The notes below the pieces were generated by a model that was not told the origin of the DNA, searched no databases, and worked only from the letters and a program-made list of their open reading frames with translations. A DNA stretch of 64,000 nt, from positions 7,263,754-7,327,753 of the forward strand of contig OZ036003.1 of assembly GCA_964035015.1 (NCBI GenBank). The letters are read 5' to 3'. The DNA is from Corallium rubrum (lineage: Eukaryota > Cnidaria > Anthozoa > Scleralcyonacea > Coralliidae). Made by a program: the position numbers and the translations under genes. The stretch's first letter is position 1, and each line of letters starts with the position of its first letter. Below, piece after piece: positions 1 to 10,272 of the stretch.

Positions 1-91
1 TAAGAATAAAGAACTAAAAATACATCAGTTACAAGCTAATTATAGGTTAGGAGGTGAGGTAACACTGAATGTGTCAGGAGGTAAGAGAAAA

Positions 92-836
92 TTAAAATAA
101 GTAGAGCGGTGCTGATCCAATATTGCCGTTGAGATGAGGTTTAAGTTTGTTAATTAAAAGACTTTCGCGTAAAAGAAGCTCAGATTCAAAAGAGCAGGAA
201 GAGATAATACTAAAATCATCAAAAGAAATAGGATGCCCCGTCTCATGATGATGGGCAAGAATATTACCACGGGGTGGACTACCGAGTTTTTTGCCAGTAA
301 GGGCCGAAATTCCCATGTGTTCAGAAACGCGTGTGTGCAGATGTCGAGTGGTTTCACCCACATACAAAGCTCCGCAGCTTTGACACTTAAATTTATACAC
401 GACATGCGATCTCAAAGAAAGAGGAATCCGGTCTTTGAACGAAAAGAAATGAAAAAGGCGAAGAGAAGGCCGAGCTATAAACCTAATGCTAATTTGAGGA
501 TAAGCAGAATTGAGTAGTTTTTTTAATTGCGTTCGAATTTGGAGAAAATGCTGACCAGTGAAAGGTAACGAAAAATAAATAACGTGTTTAGGAACGGAAC
601 ATGGTTTTGCAGACTGCGAGAATACTTTATCAAGAAAGGAGGAAATGCAACTGTTAAGGAGTTTTTCTGGATAGCCGTTTTGAATAAAAATAGTTTTAAG
701 TTTTTCTAGTTCGGAATTAAAAATAACATATGTCGAACAGATGTTAAAACAGCGATTGAGAAGCGAAAAGATTAAACCTTTTTTATAGGTAAGTGGAATA
801 AATGAATCAAAAGAAGTAAGTAAGCCGGTAAACGTA
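92..836 (-). pseudogene. Penelope-like element: RT C-terminus, linker and GIY-YIG endonuclease
   Basis: Reading the minus strand from about 836 down to 92 gives one continuous frame. It opens with YRKPTFTG (the RT thumb motif typical of Penelope-like elements), runs through an aromatic-rich linker, and ends in a GIY-YIG nuclease domain (about 415-92). In that domain one sees a CxxC pair directly before LYVGET, an HTRVSEH segment and RESLLINKLKPHLN, which carries the expected catalytic glutamate. In this family the endonuclease nicks target DNA for target-primed reverse transcription. The ORF is cut off from the RT core by a palindromic insertion at 837-899, so it is not expressed as an intact polyprotein. 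No host role is inferred. Confidence 0.8.
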
Positions 837-899
837 GGTTTACGATAAACAGATGTCGAAAAGCAACTTGCTTTTCGACATCTGTTTATCGTAAACCTT
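837..899. repeat. Near-perfect short palindrome inside the RT frame
   Basis: The two halves (about 840-868 and 872-899, around AAGCAACTTGCTT) are reverse complements. The second half is the expected RT coding sequence; the first is an inverted copy of it, causing a frameshift. It resembles a local template-switch (snap-back) mutation. Confidence 0.75.
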
Positions 900-1203
900 T
901 AAGCAACCACCGGAACGATCAATTTTAACGTCAAGAAAAGATATGGAATTGTTAGACTCAAGTTCATGCGTAAATTTTATGTTAGGATGTTTAGAATTGA
1001 AATAATTAAGAAAAGGAATAACATTGTTAGGCGAACGAAATAATATGAAGCAATCATCAACGTAGCGTCTGTAGAATAGCGGTTTAAATTCGGGAGGACA
1101 ATCATTTAGCCAATTGGATTCATGATGTGCAAGAAAAATATTAGCAAACAAGGGACCTAGAGGGGAACCCATAGCAACACCATCGACTTGTTTTACGCGA
1201 AAG
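840..1203 (-). pseudogene. Penelope-like element: reverse-transcriptase core fragment
   Basis: The minus-strand frame contains QVDGVAMGSPLGPLFANIFL (RT motif B region), RRYVDDCFI with the catalytic YVDD, and NSISFLDVKI. This is the palm of a Penelope-type RT. Upstream of motif B the sequence abruptly becomes an inverted copy of the endonuclease end, so the fingers domain is missing. Downstream, after LKVY, the frame runs into a 57-bp hairpin and a stop. The fragment is therefore truncated at both sides and non-functional. Confidence 0.8.
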
Positions 1204-1435
1204 TCTTTTAATTAACAAACTTAAACCTCATCTCAACGGCAATATTGGATCAGCACCGCTCTACTTATTTTAATTTTCTCTTACCTCCTGACACATTCAG
1301 TGTTACCTCACCTCCTAACCTATAATTAGCTTGTAACTGATGTATTTTTAGTTCTTTATTCTTATTGGTCTATATGTATGTAATTAGAATTCTGTTTATT
1401 GTATATCCTGTAAATTAATATCTTGTAATCATTAT

Positions 1436-1473
1436 CTCCGAAGATGTTGTAGCATAAACAACGAAACGTTAGA
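1436..1473 (+). other. Hammerhead-like hairpin motif next to the Penelope-like element
   Basis: CCGAAGA is followed by a GTTGT/ACAAC stem and then GAAAC. The order CUGANGA-stem-GAAA is that of a hammerhead ribozyme core, which Penelope-like elements often carry, but here there is a C for U in the first box and an extra unpaired base before the stem. Ribozyme activity is only a hypothesis. Confidence 0.25.
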
Positions 1474-1927
1474 TTATTAAATATTATGTTTTTTATGTCC
1501 TTTTGTTCATGGCTTTTATTCGTGTTTTGTGCTGGGCACTTATATTTATAATAAGATTACGTTTTCCGCCTGGTGAATCTCTTGCCGACGTTCTAAAGAA
1601 GCGATAATGTAATAATATTAATATCATTATTTATAATGAATATTATATAAGCTTAGCAAATAAATATTTTACGTGGTGTTTCCACAAAACTGATCTATTT
1701 AGTTTTGAAAAGCCCGACATTTTCCTAAAAATCTGAAATGCAATGTCAGGCGATATTTGTTCTTTGTCCAATAGAACTCGCGCATATGCAAACGTTTGCA
1801 GCTGCTTGTGTTGATTGCGGGCTCTGTTGTTTTGGACGCGTGGTTGCTAAGTATTTCCAATATGGCCGCTGTATCGTCCTGAAAGGCTAGCAAAGTTCTT
1901 CGGCGTCTTGTCTGGCAGAACTGGAAA

Positions 1928-3500
1928 ATGACAACTCTTCGACCGTTTGTTTGTGACGACCTATTTCGTTTTAACAATGTGTAAGTGTTTATGTAATGTA
2001 ACTGCCTATTTTTGTCATCTAGAAAGCAATATGATTATTATGATACAAGGCTTTCTGTAAGTTAAATTCTGTTATTCTGTATAATGTATTTATATATATT
2101 TTTGTTTCAACAGAAACTTGGATCCTTTGACCGAGACTGTATCCTTACCAAATACCAGATTCAACTGGATATTTTACTGCGACACAAGAGAGCTTCGTGT
2201 TCAAATGACGTCAAACGTACCTTTATAAGAGTACATATGCACGGAGCTTCATGTTTTATTTGTTAAATAAAGCATGAATATAAAGGGGATATTACACAGT
2301 GGTGAGAAGATATGGATTTTATGTTCAAGTGGCAAGGACAATATCTCACGAGTGAGTGCAGTGAACAAGTGAGATATTACTCTTGCCACGAGAACATACA
2401 GTACTGCTCAGAAATAACCTAACAGTGCGGTTGAGGTTAAGTTAAACAATGATAGAAATGGTAGTTAACTTTAGTAAAGAACAATAAAATTAGTAATACA
2501 GAAAACAGTCCATATTTTGATTCATAGTGATTTAGAGACAGTTTAACTAACACTGAACAGAGTTATGATTAAGCTGAGGTTAAACCTAGGTTTGACCTCG
2601 GTTTTTGTTAGGTTATTTCTGAGCGGTACTGTAAAATCCGTATCTTTGAGCAATCATGTACTACCATTTGCATTCAAGTGTTTAGAGAATAACTAGTTGT
2701 TTCCGGGTTTTGAAATGAACGTTGTCCAATGACAACTATAAGTTTGACAGATCAAACAATGATGAATAGGGTGTGTAACTTTTTGTTGTTATTGTTTCTG
2801 TTTCAAGTTTCAATGGTGTATTGATATTTTCTCACGGACCACGGCAAACATAGAATACAAAATAAATGTGTTTGGCAGCTGTCATATCGAAGTGAACTAC
2901 CCACTGGTGTGGAACTACCCTTATCAAGTGACCTACATGTATTGGTCATTCCAATTCTCACAATTAAGCCAAAGAAAAGTATATTCCAACCAAACGCTGT
3001 GGTCTGAAACGAACGATAACAAGTCTTGACAACAAAAAGTTATACCCCCTATTTGTCATTGTTTGATCTGTCAAACTTATAGTTGTCATTGGATAACGTT
3101 TGTTTCAAAACCTGGAAACAACTAGTTATTCGCTAAACACTTGAACACAAATGGTAGTAATGTTCTATTTATTATATGGACAATGAAATTATGCGGGGAA
3201 GTGATATTGGTAAACTGATTTTTTTGCAAAAACTACAACTGCTTGACCTAAAACTTTTAGAAAATACAAATGAAAAATACAACAGCTTCTTCGAATTATA
3301 CGTCATTTTACGTGAAAACTGAATTAAGAGAAGTCACTAACTCAAATTTACTTGATTCAAAACTTACGGCAAAAGGTGTAAATTTTGGCTTGTCAATATG
3401 TTACTTGTGAGCATTACATACAAGAAGTACACCACTCGGTTCCTGAATGTAGTGAAATATGGATTCTCTGAGTGTTTTAGTTGCTAGTAAAATATTCTCC

Positions 3501-3538
<38 letters not shown>

Positions 3539-6500
3539 TGTGTGTGTAGTGACATATATTGTACATATTTGTACATATACATATATCTTATTAGATGTTT
3601 TGGTGTGTAGTATCCAGAGAAGTAGTGTGACTTGCACCAAGACAAAATAATAAGCATACATGAAGTAGTCTCCTGTGTGATAAATTTGATTGGCTAATGT
3701 ACAGTGCAAATAACTAACTATCCAAATATCGCTGTATATTTGCACTCATTTTTAGCATTATTTGGACAGTTTTTAATGCAGTTGTATAATAAATTATAAT
3801 ACATATACTTTATATATACAGTGTACTGTATAACTATATAAAGTGTATATAGTACTTGCAGGACAATATTTGGAGCTACAGTATTGTCTACTTTGCAGGT
3901 TACTACAATTATAATATCTTAACATTTTCTTAAGTATGGGATACCTTTCTACCTTCAATATTTATCTCATTGGCCAGAGTATTTTCAAGTGGCAGAATCT
4001 CCCAGTGGAGAGATAATGGGTTACAGTAAGTGAACAGGGCTGTATCCAGGGGCATAGGTGTACCTGACCAGCTCCGTTCGGGGGGGCAAAACATTTTTGC
4101 CCAAAAAATTAAGAGTCGACTGTCGATTATTAGATTGTATTCAACATACGAGTTTCTTCAAAATATAATTTTTCATGAATATTTAACAGCAATATCACCT
4201 GAATTTACCCGAAATTTCTTTCAAAAATCGCCTGAAATTTTTATTTTTAAAAGGTTTGGGGGGGGGGGGCAATTGCTGCCCCCCTGCCTGGTACGCCTAT
4301 GTCCAGGGGGATTGCGAGGCTGGTACACCCTGGTTTGGGTGCTTGAACTACTGCCCAAAAAATCATAAATTACCCCTCCAAATGTTAAAAATCATTCTTC
4401 AAAATGCAGGAAATGACATCTCTGAATTCTACATTTCAAACCTCCCAAGAGAGTTTCTGGGAGTTGCCTCTTTTTGAATTTTTTGTCTTTTTTACTGCTG
4501 GTTGAAGGTGACCACCCCACGTGGTGAAATTTTAATTGTTGTTTGCATTGTGTCAACTCCTACTTTACATGACATCAAGTATGAGTTCACATGGGCCAAG
4601 TATCATGTATGAGTTCAGTCAAGTCAAGGTTATTTAACTTATTTTTAATGCTTGTTGACAATTTAAAATCAATGGACAAAGCTTTTCCACTCTCATATAT
4701 CCTTCCACATTTACCAAGTTTCATAATTTACATTATCTCACAACTTGCTGTCTGGGATCCCACATTAATGTTATTGGTGTTCAATAATTTCAGTATGGTG
4801 GGAATAAGTGAAATGTGATTGGTTTTAATACAAAAATAAACGTTAATTTACAACTGACAAAAACTTGATTTGAGCACTAAAAATAACCTTGACTTGACTT
4901 ACTCATACACTTGGCCCAGTGCTGTAATAGTTACATAATTTTTGTAACTAGTTACAGTTACATCATCAGAAAAGTAACTAGTTACCAATACAAGTTACAA
5001 GGAGAAAATACTAACTAGTTACAGTTACAGTTACAGTTACAGTTACAGTTACAGTTACAGTTACAGTTACAGTTACAAAGTTACTTTAAAAATTTTGTAA
5101 TTAGTTACAATTATAATTACAAAGTTGCACCTATTTTTTCTTTCGGCTATTAAAATCGAGAAAGCATGTAAACTAAGCTGGACATGTTTACGCAAATTCG
5201 ACAATGATGATAGGCTTTAACTTTCGGTGAACAAAGTAAACAAGTTAGCTTTACGGTTTGTCCCGCTACTGATTTGAACTGGAACATCGTTTCCAAGCGC
5301 GGCCATGGATTTGATACTGGCTGTGCTGAAGACATCTTGATGTGCTACTACGTGTGTAATCGCTCACGTCGACGAATGAATGAATAAATGCACGTGTATT
5401 AATATCGCATTTGCATATAGATTGTCCAGAATGCATTGCAGCGGCGTGTGACGAAGATTTGAGCCTGAATACGACGTTGAAAGACGACTCGGCGAGGTTG
5501 GGAGTATTATGGATATCGCAAAAAATAACGGCGCTCTCGACGGCAGATGTAACTAGTTATCGTTACTTTTTATTCCTACTTTTTGTAACTAGTTACAGTT
5601 ACAGTTACCTCCTGAAAAAAGTAACTAGTTACCGGTAAAGTTACTCAAAAAAGTAACGATTACGTGTAACTAGTTACTTGTAACGAAGTTACTCAGCGCT
5701 GCACAATGCAAACAATGATCAAAATTTCACCGTGCGGCATGGTCACCTGTAACCAGCAGTATCTTTCCACTTACTAAAAATACTTTATTTTGGGACAGAT
5801 TTTATTTGGTGAGAAAATTTCTTGTTAAACTTGCTATATACTTATAGTACTGTATATACTGTGAGTAATCCCATATTCTGATGAGAGAATTTGGAGATTA
5901 CGGTAACTGTGCTACAATAATGCTTGAATTGTCATGTTTCCGGTATTTGTTTTTGGTAGTTATGGGCAAAGCTGAAGGAAAAGCTGAACGTGAACAATGG
6001 CATGGTCATGTGACAGCAGTTACAGTTGCTCCTCAATTTAGAAGACTGGGACTTGCTGCAAAACTTATGGCTGGCTTGGAGGAGATTTCTGAAAGGTACT
6101 GGTGTGTCGTACCTTGCGTGCCAGAGCCCCTTTCCAACCTATGCAAGCTTCGGGGGAAAGTGGGCTCTGCCAACAAACTCGATCTTCGCCCCAAGTTTGG
6201 GGTGAGTCAGGTTTTAAACTGGTCAAACAAGTTCTAGTTACGAACACGCGTAAGCAGGAAAATAGGAAGTGACGCGTTAGAGCCTGGGCCCAAAATAGTA
6301 TCTTGGCAACCGTTCACGCATGCTCAAAAAGAAGTATCGAGTTTGTTGGCAGAGCCCACTTTCCCCCGAAGCTTGCGTAGGTCGGAAAGGTGCTTGGACT
6401 CGCAGGGTAGGTGTGTCGATAATGAAAGACAACACAAACATTTTTTTGGCGTTATTACAGTACACTATAATTTTGCATGCAACTTGCCTCGCAATGCCTA

Positions 6501-9500
6501 TAGCATTGATCTGTGTGCAACATTTGTTGTAACTTGCCTCACAACAATCTTGGCCATTGCACAGCATGTTACACAATGCAATAATTGTGAAACTTGTTTT
6601 GCAATGATCTTGGCCATTGCACAGCATGTTACACACAGCAATGGTTCGTGCAACTTGTCTTGCAACGATCTTGCTATTTCATAGTATGTTACACACTGCA
6701 ATGGTTTGTGCAACTTGTCTTGCAACGATCTTGGCCATTACACAGCATGTTACACGTTGCAATGGTTCATGCAACTTGTCTTGCAACGATCTTGGCCATT
6801 ACACGGCATATGTTACACACAGCAATGGTTCGTGCAACTTGTCTCACAACGATCTTGCTATTTCATAGTATATTATACACTGCAATGGTTTGTTCAACTT
6901 GTCTTGCAACGATCTTGGTCATTGCACAGCATATGTTACTTAACAAATAGATTCCATTTTGCCGTTGTCTGTTCAGTTATAGATGCACAGATGACGTCAC
7001 AACGTGGTAAGAACAAAAAAGTGGCCCACGAGACGCAGTCGAGTGGGTCACTGATGTTCTTACCACGTTGTTACGTCCTCTGTGCATCTATAACTGAACA
7101 GACAACAAAAAAAATGGAATCTATTTGTTTTATACAATACAAAAATTTAAAAGGTTTTTTCAAAACTCTTGACGGATTTTGGGGCATGAAGAAAGAAAAA
7201 AGCGAGTCAGCTGACGTGATCTGACGTGATCCGTGTGTCTGTCCTCTAATAGATCATGGGCAACAACCAATGAAAACACGCATAGCAACCAGAGTATTGT
7301 ATAAACAGCAATGGTTCATGCAACTTGTCTCACAACGATCTTGCTATTTCATAGTATGTTATACACTGCAATGGTTTGTGCAACTTGTCTTGCAACGATC
7401 TTGGTCATTGCACAGCATGTTACACGCTGTAATGGTTGTGCAACGAAACGATTACCGGTACATCACAGTTGCATGGTGTTGCAAGACGAGGTCAAAACAG
7501 TGACCATCATAGTTTTCATAAAAAGATTTCCTAACAAAACATCTCAATTATAAGGATTGTGTGACAGTGGTAATCTATGGTAATGTAGGCATGCACTTTG
7601 ATTTCAATTTACTTCGTTACACAGAAAAGTACGTGCATACCTACATGTATACTCATTATTTTGAACTGAAAAAAGTAAAGCCACTCCAGCCAACGAGATA
7701 ATTATGTTTCTGGTGAACACTGAGTTGATCATAAAACCATCTGGATTATATTGTAGGAAACAAGCGTTTTTTGTGGACCTATTTGTGCGAGTTTCAAATA
7801 AGGTTGCGGTCGACATGTATGAACGTTTGGGTTATGTGATTTACCGCAGAGTTTTGGAATATTACTCTGGCGATCCCGACGAAGATGCATTTGGTAAGAT
7901 ATTCGTTAATTCCAACCTTCCATTATTAGGTGAGGTGAAGTGAAGTGAAGTGAAGTGTAGTGAGGTGAAGGAAAGTGACGTGAAGGGAGAGGTGAGGTGA
8001 GGTGAGTGGATGCAGTAAAGTGAAGTGTAGTAAAGGAAAGGAAAGTGACGTTAAGATCTTCGTTAAGGTTTTCAGGGTCATTTCTGTAAAGCGCTCTTAA
8101 TTCGTCAGAATTTATGCCACAAAAATAAAATAGATATCGTTAGAAAGCTATAAATTTGTAGAATACAATGGTGTCTTTGGTTTCGCGATAAACACAAACC
8201 GTTAATAGTTGTGAATTTTTTAATTAAAACCAGAGGGCTTCACTCGGGGCGACTCGAGTAAAAAGCGTTTTATTTTATTCAAAATCTTTTTTGTACTTGG
8301 ATTCCGAGATAAATTTCCAGCAAAACGGTGTCAGCGTTTTTTGATATGTCGAGTTTTGCCGATTTTATTGACGACCAAAGTTAAAAATGCTGTTTTTCGA
8401 CCAACATTCGGACAAAATAAGTCATAAATTCGAAACCAGGCAATAAATAAAAAAACGCTGACACCGTTTTGCTCGACATTTATCTCGGAATCGAACTGCG
8501 AAAAAATTTTTTGAACAAAATGAAACGCTTTGTTCTTAAGTCGCCCCGAGTGAAGCCCTCTGGTTTTAATTAAAAAATTTACAACTATTAACGGTTTGTG
8601 TTTATCGCGAAACCAAAGACACCATTGTATTCTACAAATTCATAGTTTTCTAACGATATCTATTTTATTTTTGTGGCATAAATTCTGACGAATTGAGAGC
8701 GCTTTACAGAAATGACCCTGAAAACCTTAACGAAGACCTTAACCCTATCCAGACTGGGGGGGTGGGGGCGGAAAGTGCCTGCGCTGAATTTAAAAGTTAA
8801 TATCTCCTAAACCAGTACAGGTATGGTTCTGAAATTTTATGACTTTTCCTAAATATGTATGGGCTTTATCTGTGGAAAATTTGGTGAAAAGATATTACGC
8901 CAAAAAAAAGTTACAGCGGAGTCGTGAACACCTACCAACACAAAATTTCAGCCGACAATTTTTATTATGTTTGCTTTTATAATAGTTACAATAAAAGTAA
9001 GCACTTTTTAATAAAGAGAAACTATTTTTTTGATATACTACCTTTTTTATGTTAACAAAACAATAGGAAAAATTTTTTTTGAAATTCTAGAAATCCTGGG
9101 TTTTTGCAATTAATGACGTCATAATGACGTCATAATTTGTCGCCATGACAACATAAGTGTAACACATACTTGAACAAGGCATACCATCCACCTGTAAAAG
9201 TTTCGTCGGAATACACCAAATGGTTCCGGAGATATTGACCGCGGGCACTTTCCGCCCCCCCCCCCCCCCCCCAGTCCCAGAAGACAAAAAAAAGCCCAGT
9301 CTGGATAGGGTTAAGTGAAAATGAAGTGAAGAGAAGAGAAGTGAGGTGAAGTATAGTCAAATGAAGTGCAGGAAAGGAAAGAGAGGTGGAGGAAGTCCTT
9401 TCTATTAACCGTGGTGCATCATAAGTTATACTCGCAAGCAGCCATCTTGAAGTTCGCTTGGTTGCCCCAGTGAGCTTTATATATAATTGGAGTGATATCT

Positions 9501-9950
9501 GACTGCTAGTCATTGACTGGACACATGAAGCCAAACGTGTAGGGCTGAAGCACGTATAGTTTCAATTTCCTACGCGGCCTTTTAATCAGGTCAGACAGCA
9601 TAAAGGATCAAGACTATACGTCAGTACTTCAGGCTTACACGTCTGCCATGTTTGGCTTCAATCGACGAACCAAAAGCATCACTGCGATCATATATAGAGA
9701 GAGCTCACTGAGTTTAATACACCAGCAAATCTGAGAGTGATCCCCAAATATTATTGTGCTATATAGCTTACATCGTTGCCAGTAAGAAAATATCAACACA
9801 TTAAGTATCCCACAACAATTTGCTATGATTGTAACACATCTCAGGAAGATTCTTCCTTTTCTAGACATGCGAAAAGCGTTATCCAGGGACAAAGATAAGA
9901 AATCCATTATTCCACTCAAAGACCCAGTACGACCAGAGGACGTGGAATAA
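1928..9950 (+). CDS. NAA20: N-alpha-acetyltransferase 20, NatB catalytic subunit
   Basis: Six coding exons with GT-AG borders: 1928-1980, 2114-2138, 3935-4025, 5960-6095, 7757-7893, 9865-9950, giving 175 residues (human NAA20 has 178). Phases join exactly. The product starts MTTLRPFVCDDLFRFNN, continues NLDPLTETYGIPFYLQYL, and holds the GNAT acetyl-CoA-binding motif RRLGLA (residues 84-89), then FFVDLFVRVSN and LGYVIYRRVLEYY, ending DPVRPEDVE. These are family signatures along the whole length. NatB, formed with NAA25, co-translationally acetylates proteins starting Met-Asp, Met-Glu, Met-Asn or Met-Gln on the ribosome. Exon 2 is only 25 nt. Introns are filled with transposons; one MITE starts 14 bp after the exon-4 donor and another 27 bp after the exon-3 donor. 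No broken exon is seen, so the gene is probably functional. Confidence 0.95.
2288..2398. repeat. Small foldback element
   Basis: GTTCAAGTGGCAAGG...AATATCTCAC on the left is mirrored by GTGAGATATTACTCTTGCCAC on the right around a 20-bp loop. It lies in NAA20 intron 2. Confidence 0.6.
2399..2631. mobile_element. Tc1/mariner-like MITE, copy 1
   Basis: Terminal inverted repeats begin CAGTACTGCTCAGAAATAAC and are flanked by TA (2397-2398 and 2632-2633), the Tc1/mariner target duplication. A second, inverted copy is at 28963-29202. There is no coding capacity. Confidence 0.8.
2658..3160. mobile_element. Foldback element with about 135-bp arms
   Basis: The left arm (about 2658-2792: ACTACCATTTG, then AACTAGTTGTTTCC, then TTTGACAGATCAAACAATGA) is repeated inverted at about 3022-3160. 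The roughly 230-bp spacer is unrelated. It lies in NAA20 intron 2. Confidence 0.75.
3505..3534. repeat. (TA)n microsatellite
   Basis: Alternating TA for about 30 bp. Confidence 0.9.
4053..4301. mobile_element. hAT-like MITE with 8-bp TSD
   Basis: The ends are CATAGGTGTACC and GGTACGCCTATG, flanked by an exact 8-bp duplication TCCAGGGG (4045-4052, 4302-4309). An 8-bp TSD is the hAT hallmark. It has a G-rich internal tract and sits 27 bp after the NAA20 exon-3 donor. Confidence 0.75.
4592..4916. mobile_element. Nested foldback, TGGGCCAAG termini
   Basis: TGGGCCAAGT and GTCAAGTCAAGGTTATTT on the left are mirrored by AAATAACCTTGACTTGAC and ACTTGGCC on the right. Confidence 0.6.
4917..5701. mobile_element. 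Non-autonomous hAT-like element with GTAACTAGTTAC repeats and a BED-finger remnant
   Basis: The ends are CAGTGCTG and CAGCGCTG. The subterminal regions are full of GTAACTAGTTAC, with a (CAGTTA)n run at about 5018-5078. On the minus strand at 5335-5150 a short frame reads GQTVKLTCLLCSPK, resembling the first Cys pair of a BED zinc finger as in hAT transposases. The rest of the transposase is absent. I see no clear 8-bp TSD, probably because both flanks are other repeats. Confidence 0.5.
6110..6409. mobile_element. TACCCTGC MITE family, copy 1, 9-bp TSD
   Basis: The element is about 300 bp and runs TACCTTGC...GCAGGGTA, with long imperfect inverted repeats that contain CAGAGCCCCTTTCC and CTTCGGGGGAAAGTGGGCTC. 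It is flanked by the exact 9-bp duplication GGTGTGTCG (6101-6109, 6410-6418). It starts 14 bp after the NAA20 exon-4 splice donor. Related copies are at 36461-36756 and 56347-56624. A 9-bp TSD fits Mutator-like or Merlin-like elements. Confidence 0.85.
6470..7450. repeat. 60-bp minisatellite, split by an insertion
   Basis: Units of about 58-60 bp (GCAATGGTTCGTGCAACTTG, TCTTGCAACGATCTTG, then a GCCATTACACAGCATGTTAC or CTATTTCATAGTATGTT variant) repeat about 7-8 times at 6470-6935 and about twice more at 7306-7445. Between them lie a foldback (6941-7128) and about 175 bp of other DNA. It is in NAA20 intron 4; the apparent ORFs here are repeat artefacts. Confidence 0.85.
6941..7128. mobile_element. 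Foldback inserted in the minisatellite
   Basis: Arms of about 70 bp: ACAAATAGATTCCATTTT...GTTCAGTTATAGATGCACAG on the left and its inverse on the right. The left arm includes the palindromic TGACGTCA, a CRE-type bZIP site. The loop is about 45 bp. Confidence 0.7.
7926..8050. repeat. Purine-rich (GTGAA)n minisatellite, left part
   Basis: Degenerate GTGAA/GGTGA units. The same tract resumes at about 9315-9395, so two TTAA elements were inserted into it. Confidence 0.75.
8055..8738. mobile_element. TTAA-flanked foldback, about 330-bp arms
   Basis: Virtually the whole 684 bp is a palindrome centred near 8398. It starts GATCTTCGTTAAGG, ends CCTTAACGAAGACC, and is bounded by TTAA at 8051-8054 and 8739-8742. 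The arms differ by scattered substitutions. There is no ORF. TTAA targeting suggests piggyBac-type or Kolobok-type mobilisation. Confidence 0.8.
8743..9310. mobile_element. piggyBac-like MITE, TTAA TSD
   Basis: It has 16-bp terminal repeats CCCTATCCAGACTGGG and their inverse, between TTAA at 8739-8742 (shared with the previous element) and 9311-9314. Subterminal GGGCGGAAAGTGCC and GGGCACTTTCCGCCC also mirror each other. CCCT termini with TTAA are typical of piggyBac. The interior is noncoding. Confidence 0.8.
9315..9395. repeat. Purine-rich minisatellite, right part
   Basis: GAAGTGAAGAGAAG-type units continuing the 7926-8050 tract beyond the twin TTAA elements. Confidence 0.65.
9527..9663. 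repeat. Imperfect foldback
   Basis: TGAAGCCAAACGTGTAGG near 9527 is mirrored near 9640-9657 (ACACGTCTGCCATGTTTGGC), with ACTATACGT inner arms. It lies in NAA20 intron 5. Confidence 0.5.
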
Positions 9951-10270
9951 CAAAGCACGACCAATCGTCAAACATACTCCTGATTTCTAGTTTAAAGAGT
10001 TGAAGATTAAGATTTAAGAGTCGTTCGTTTGATGGTTGGTCGTCCAGTTGGTTGTCAGCCAACGTTCGTTGTAATCTGTATGGCAAGATGTAAGGTGAAC
10101 TGTAGAGTTAGGTGAACTATCGCTCCTATATACGCGAGTCGAGGGCGAGTTGTCTAATTGTTTTACTATAAACTTTTACTATAAACTAACTAGTTGGACA
10201 AATATTATTTTAGAGGCACAAACTAAAACATCGAGAAAATGGGAATTTTCTGCCATTGTTTTGAATTTTA
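9951..10270. other. NAA20 downstream flank
   Basis: No gene seen. Bases 10180-10270 (AACTAGTTGGACAAATATTA, then the GAAAATGGGAATTTTCTG region) match 16285-16375 in the same orientation, so this is the edge of a repeat family that also precedes the second polypyrimidine tract. Confidence 0.5.
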
Positions 10271-10272
10271 AA

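Larger units (their letters stand above)
1..1371 (-). mobile_element. Penelope-like retroelement fragment, inverted-duplicated
   Basis: The minus strand encodes a reverse-transcriptase piece followed by a GIY-YIG endonuclease, the domain order of Penelope-like elements. Bases 1 to about 178 reappear as reverse complement at about 1193-1371, so the endonuclease end of the element is present twice, head to head. The right copy joins the RT core at a shared stretch around TTTTACGCGAAAGT. The left end runs off the window, so the full extent is unknown. Confidence 0.8.
4493..5761. mobile_element. Outer foldback element containing two nested elements
   Basis: About 60 bp at 4493-4552 (CTGCTGGTTGAAGGTGACCA... 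to GTTTGCATTGTG) is the imperfect reverse complement of 5702-5761. Inside lie a foldback (4592-4916) and a GTAACTAGTTAC element (4917-5701), in direct contact with each other and with the right arm. Confidence 0.65.

Noticed and set aside
5881..5959. Using the ATG at 5881 as an alternative NAA20 start
   Set aside because: The sequence before 5960 has no similarity to NAA20 and ends in TTTTTGGTAG, a clear acceptor; the true upstream exons were found.
6470..7450. CRISPR-like direct repeats of about 60 bp
   Set aside because: Contiguous tandem units without unique spacers, in an animal intron; a minisatellite.
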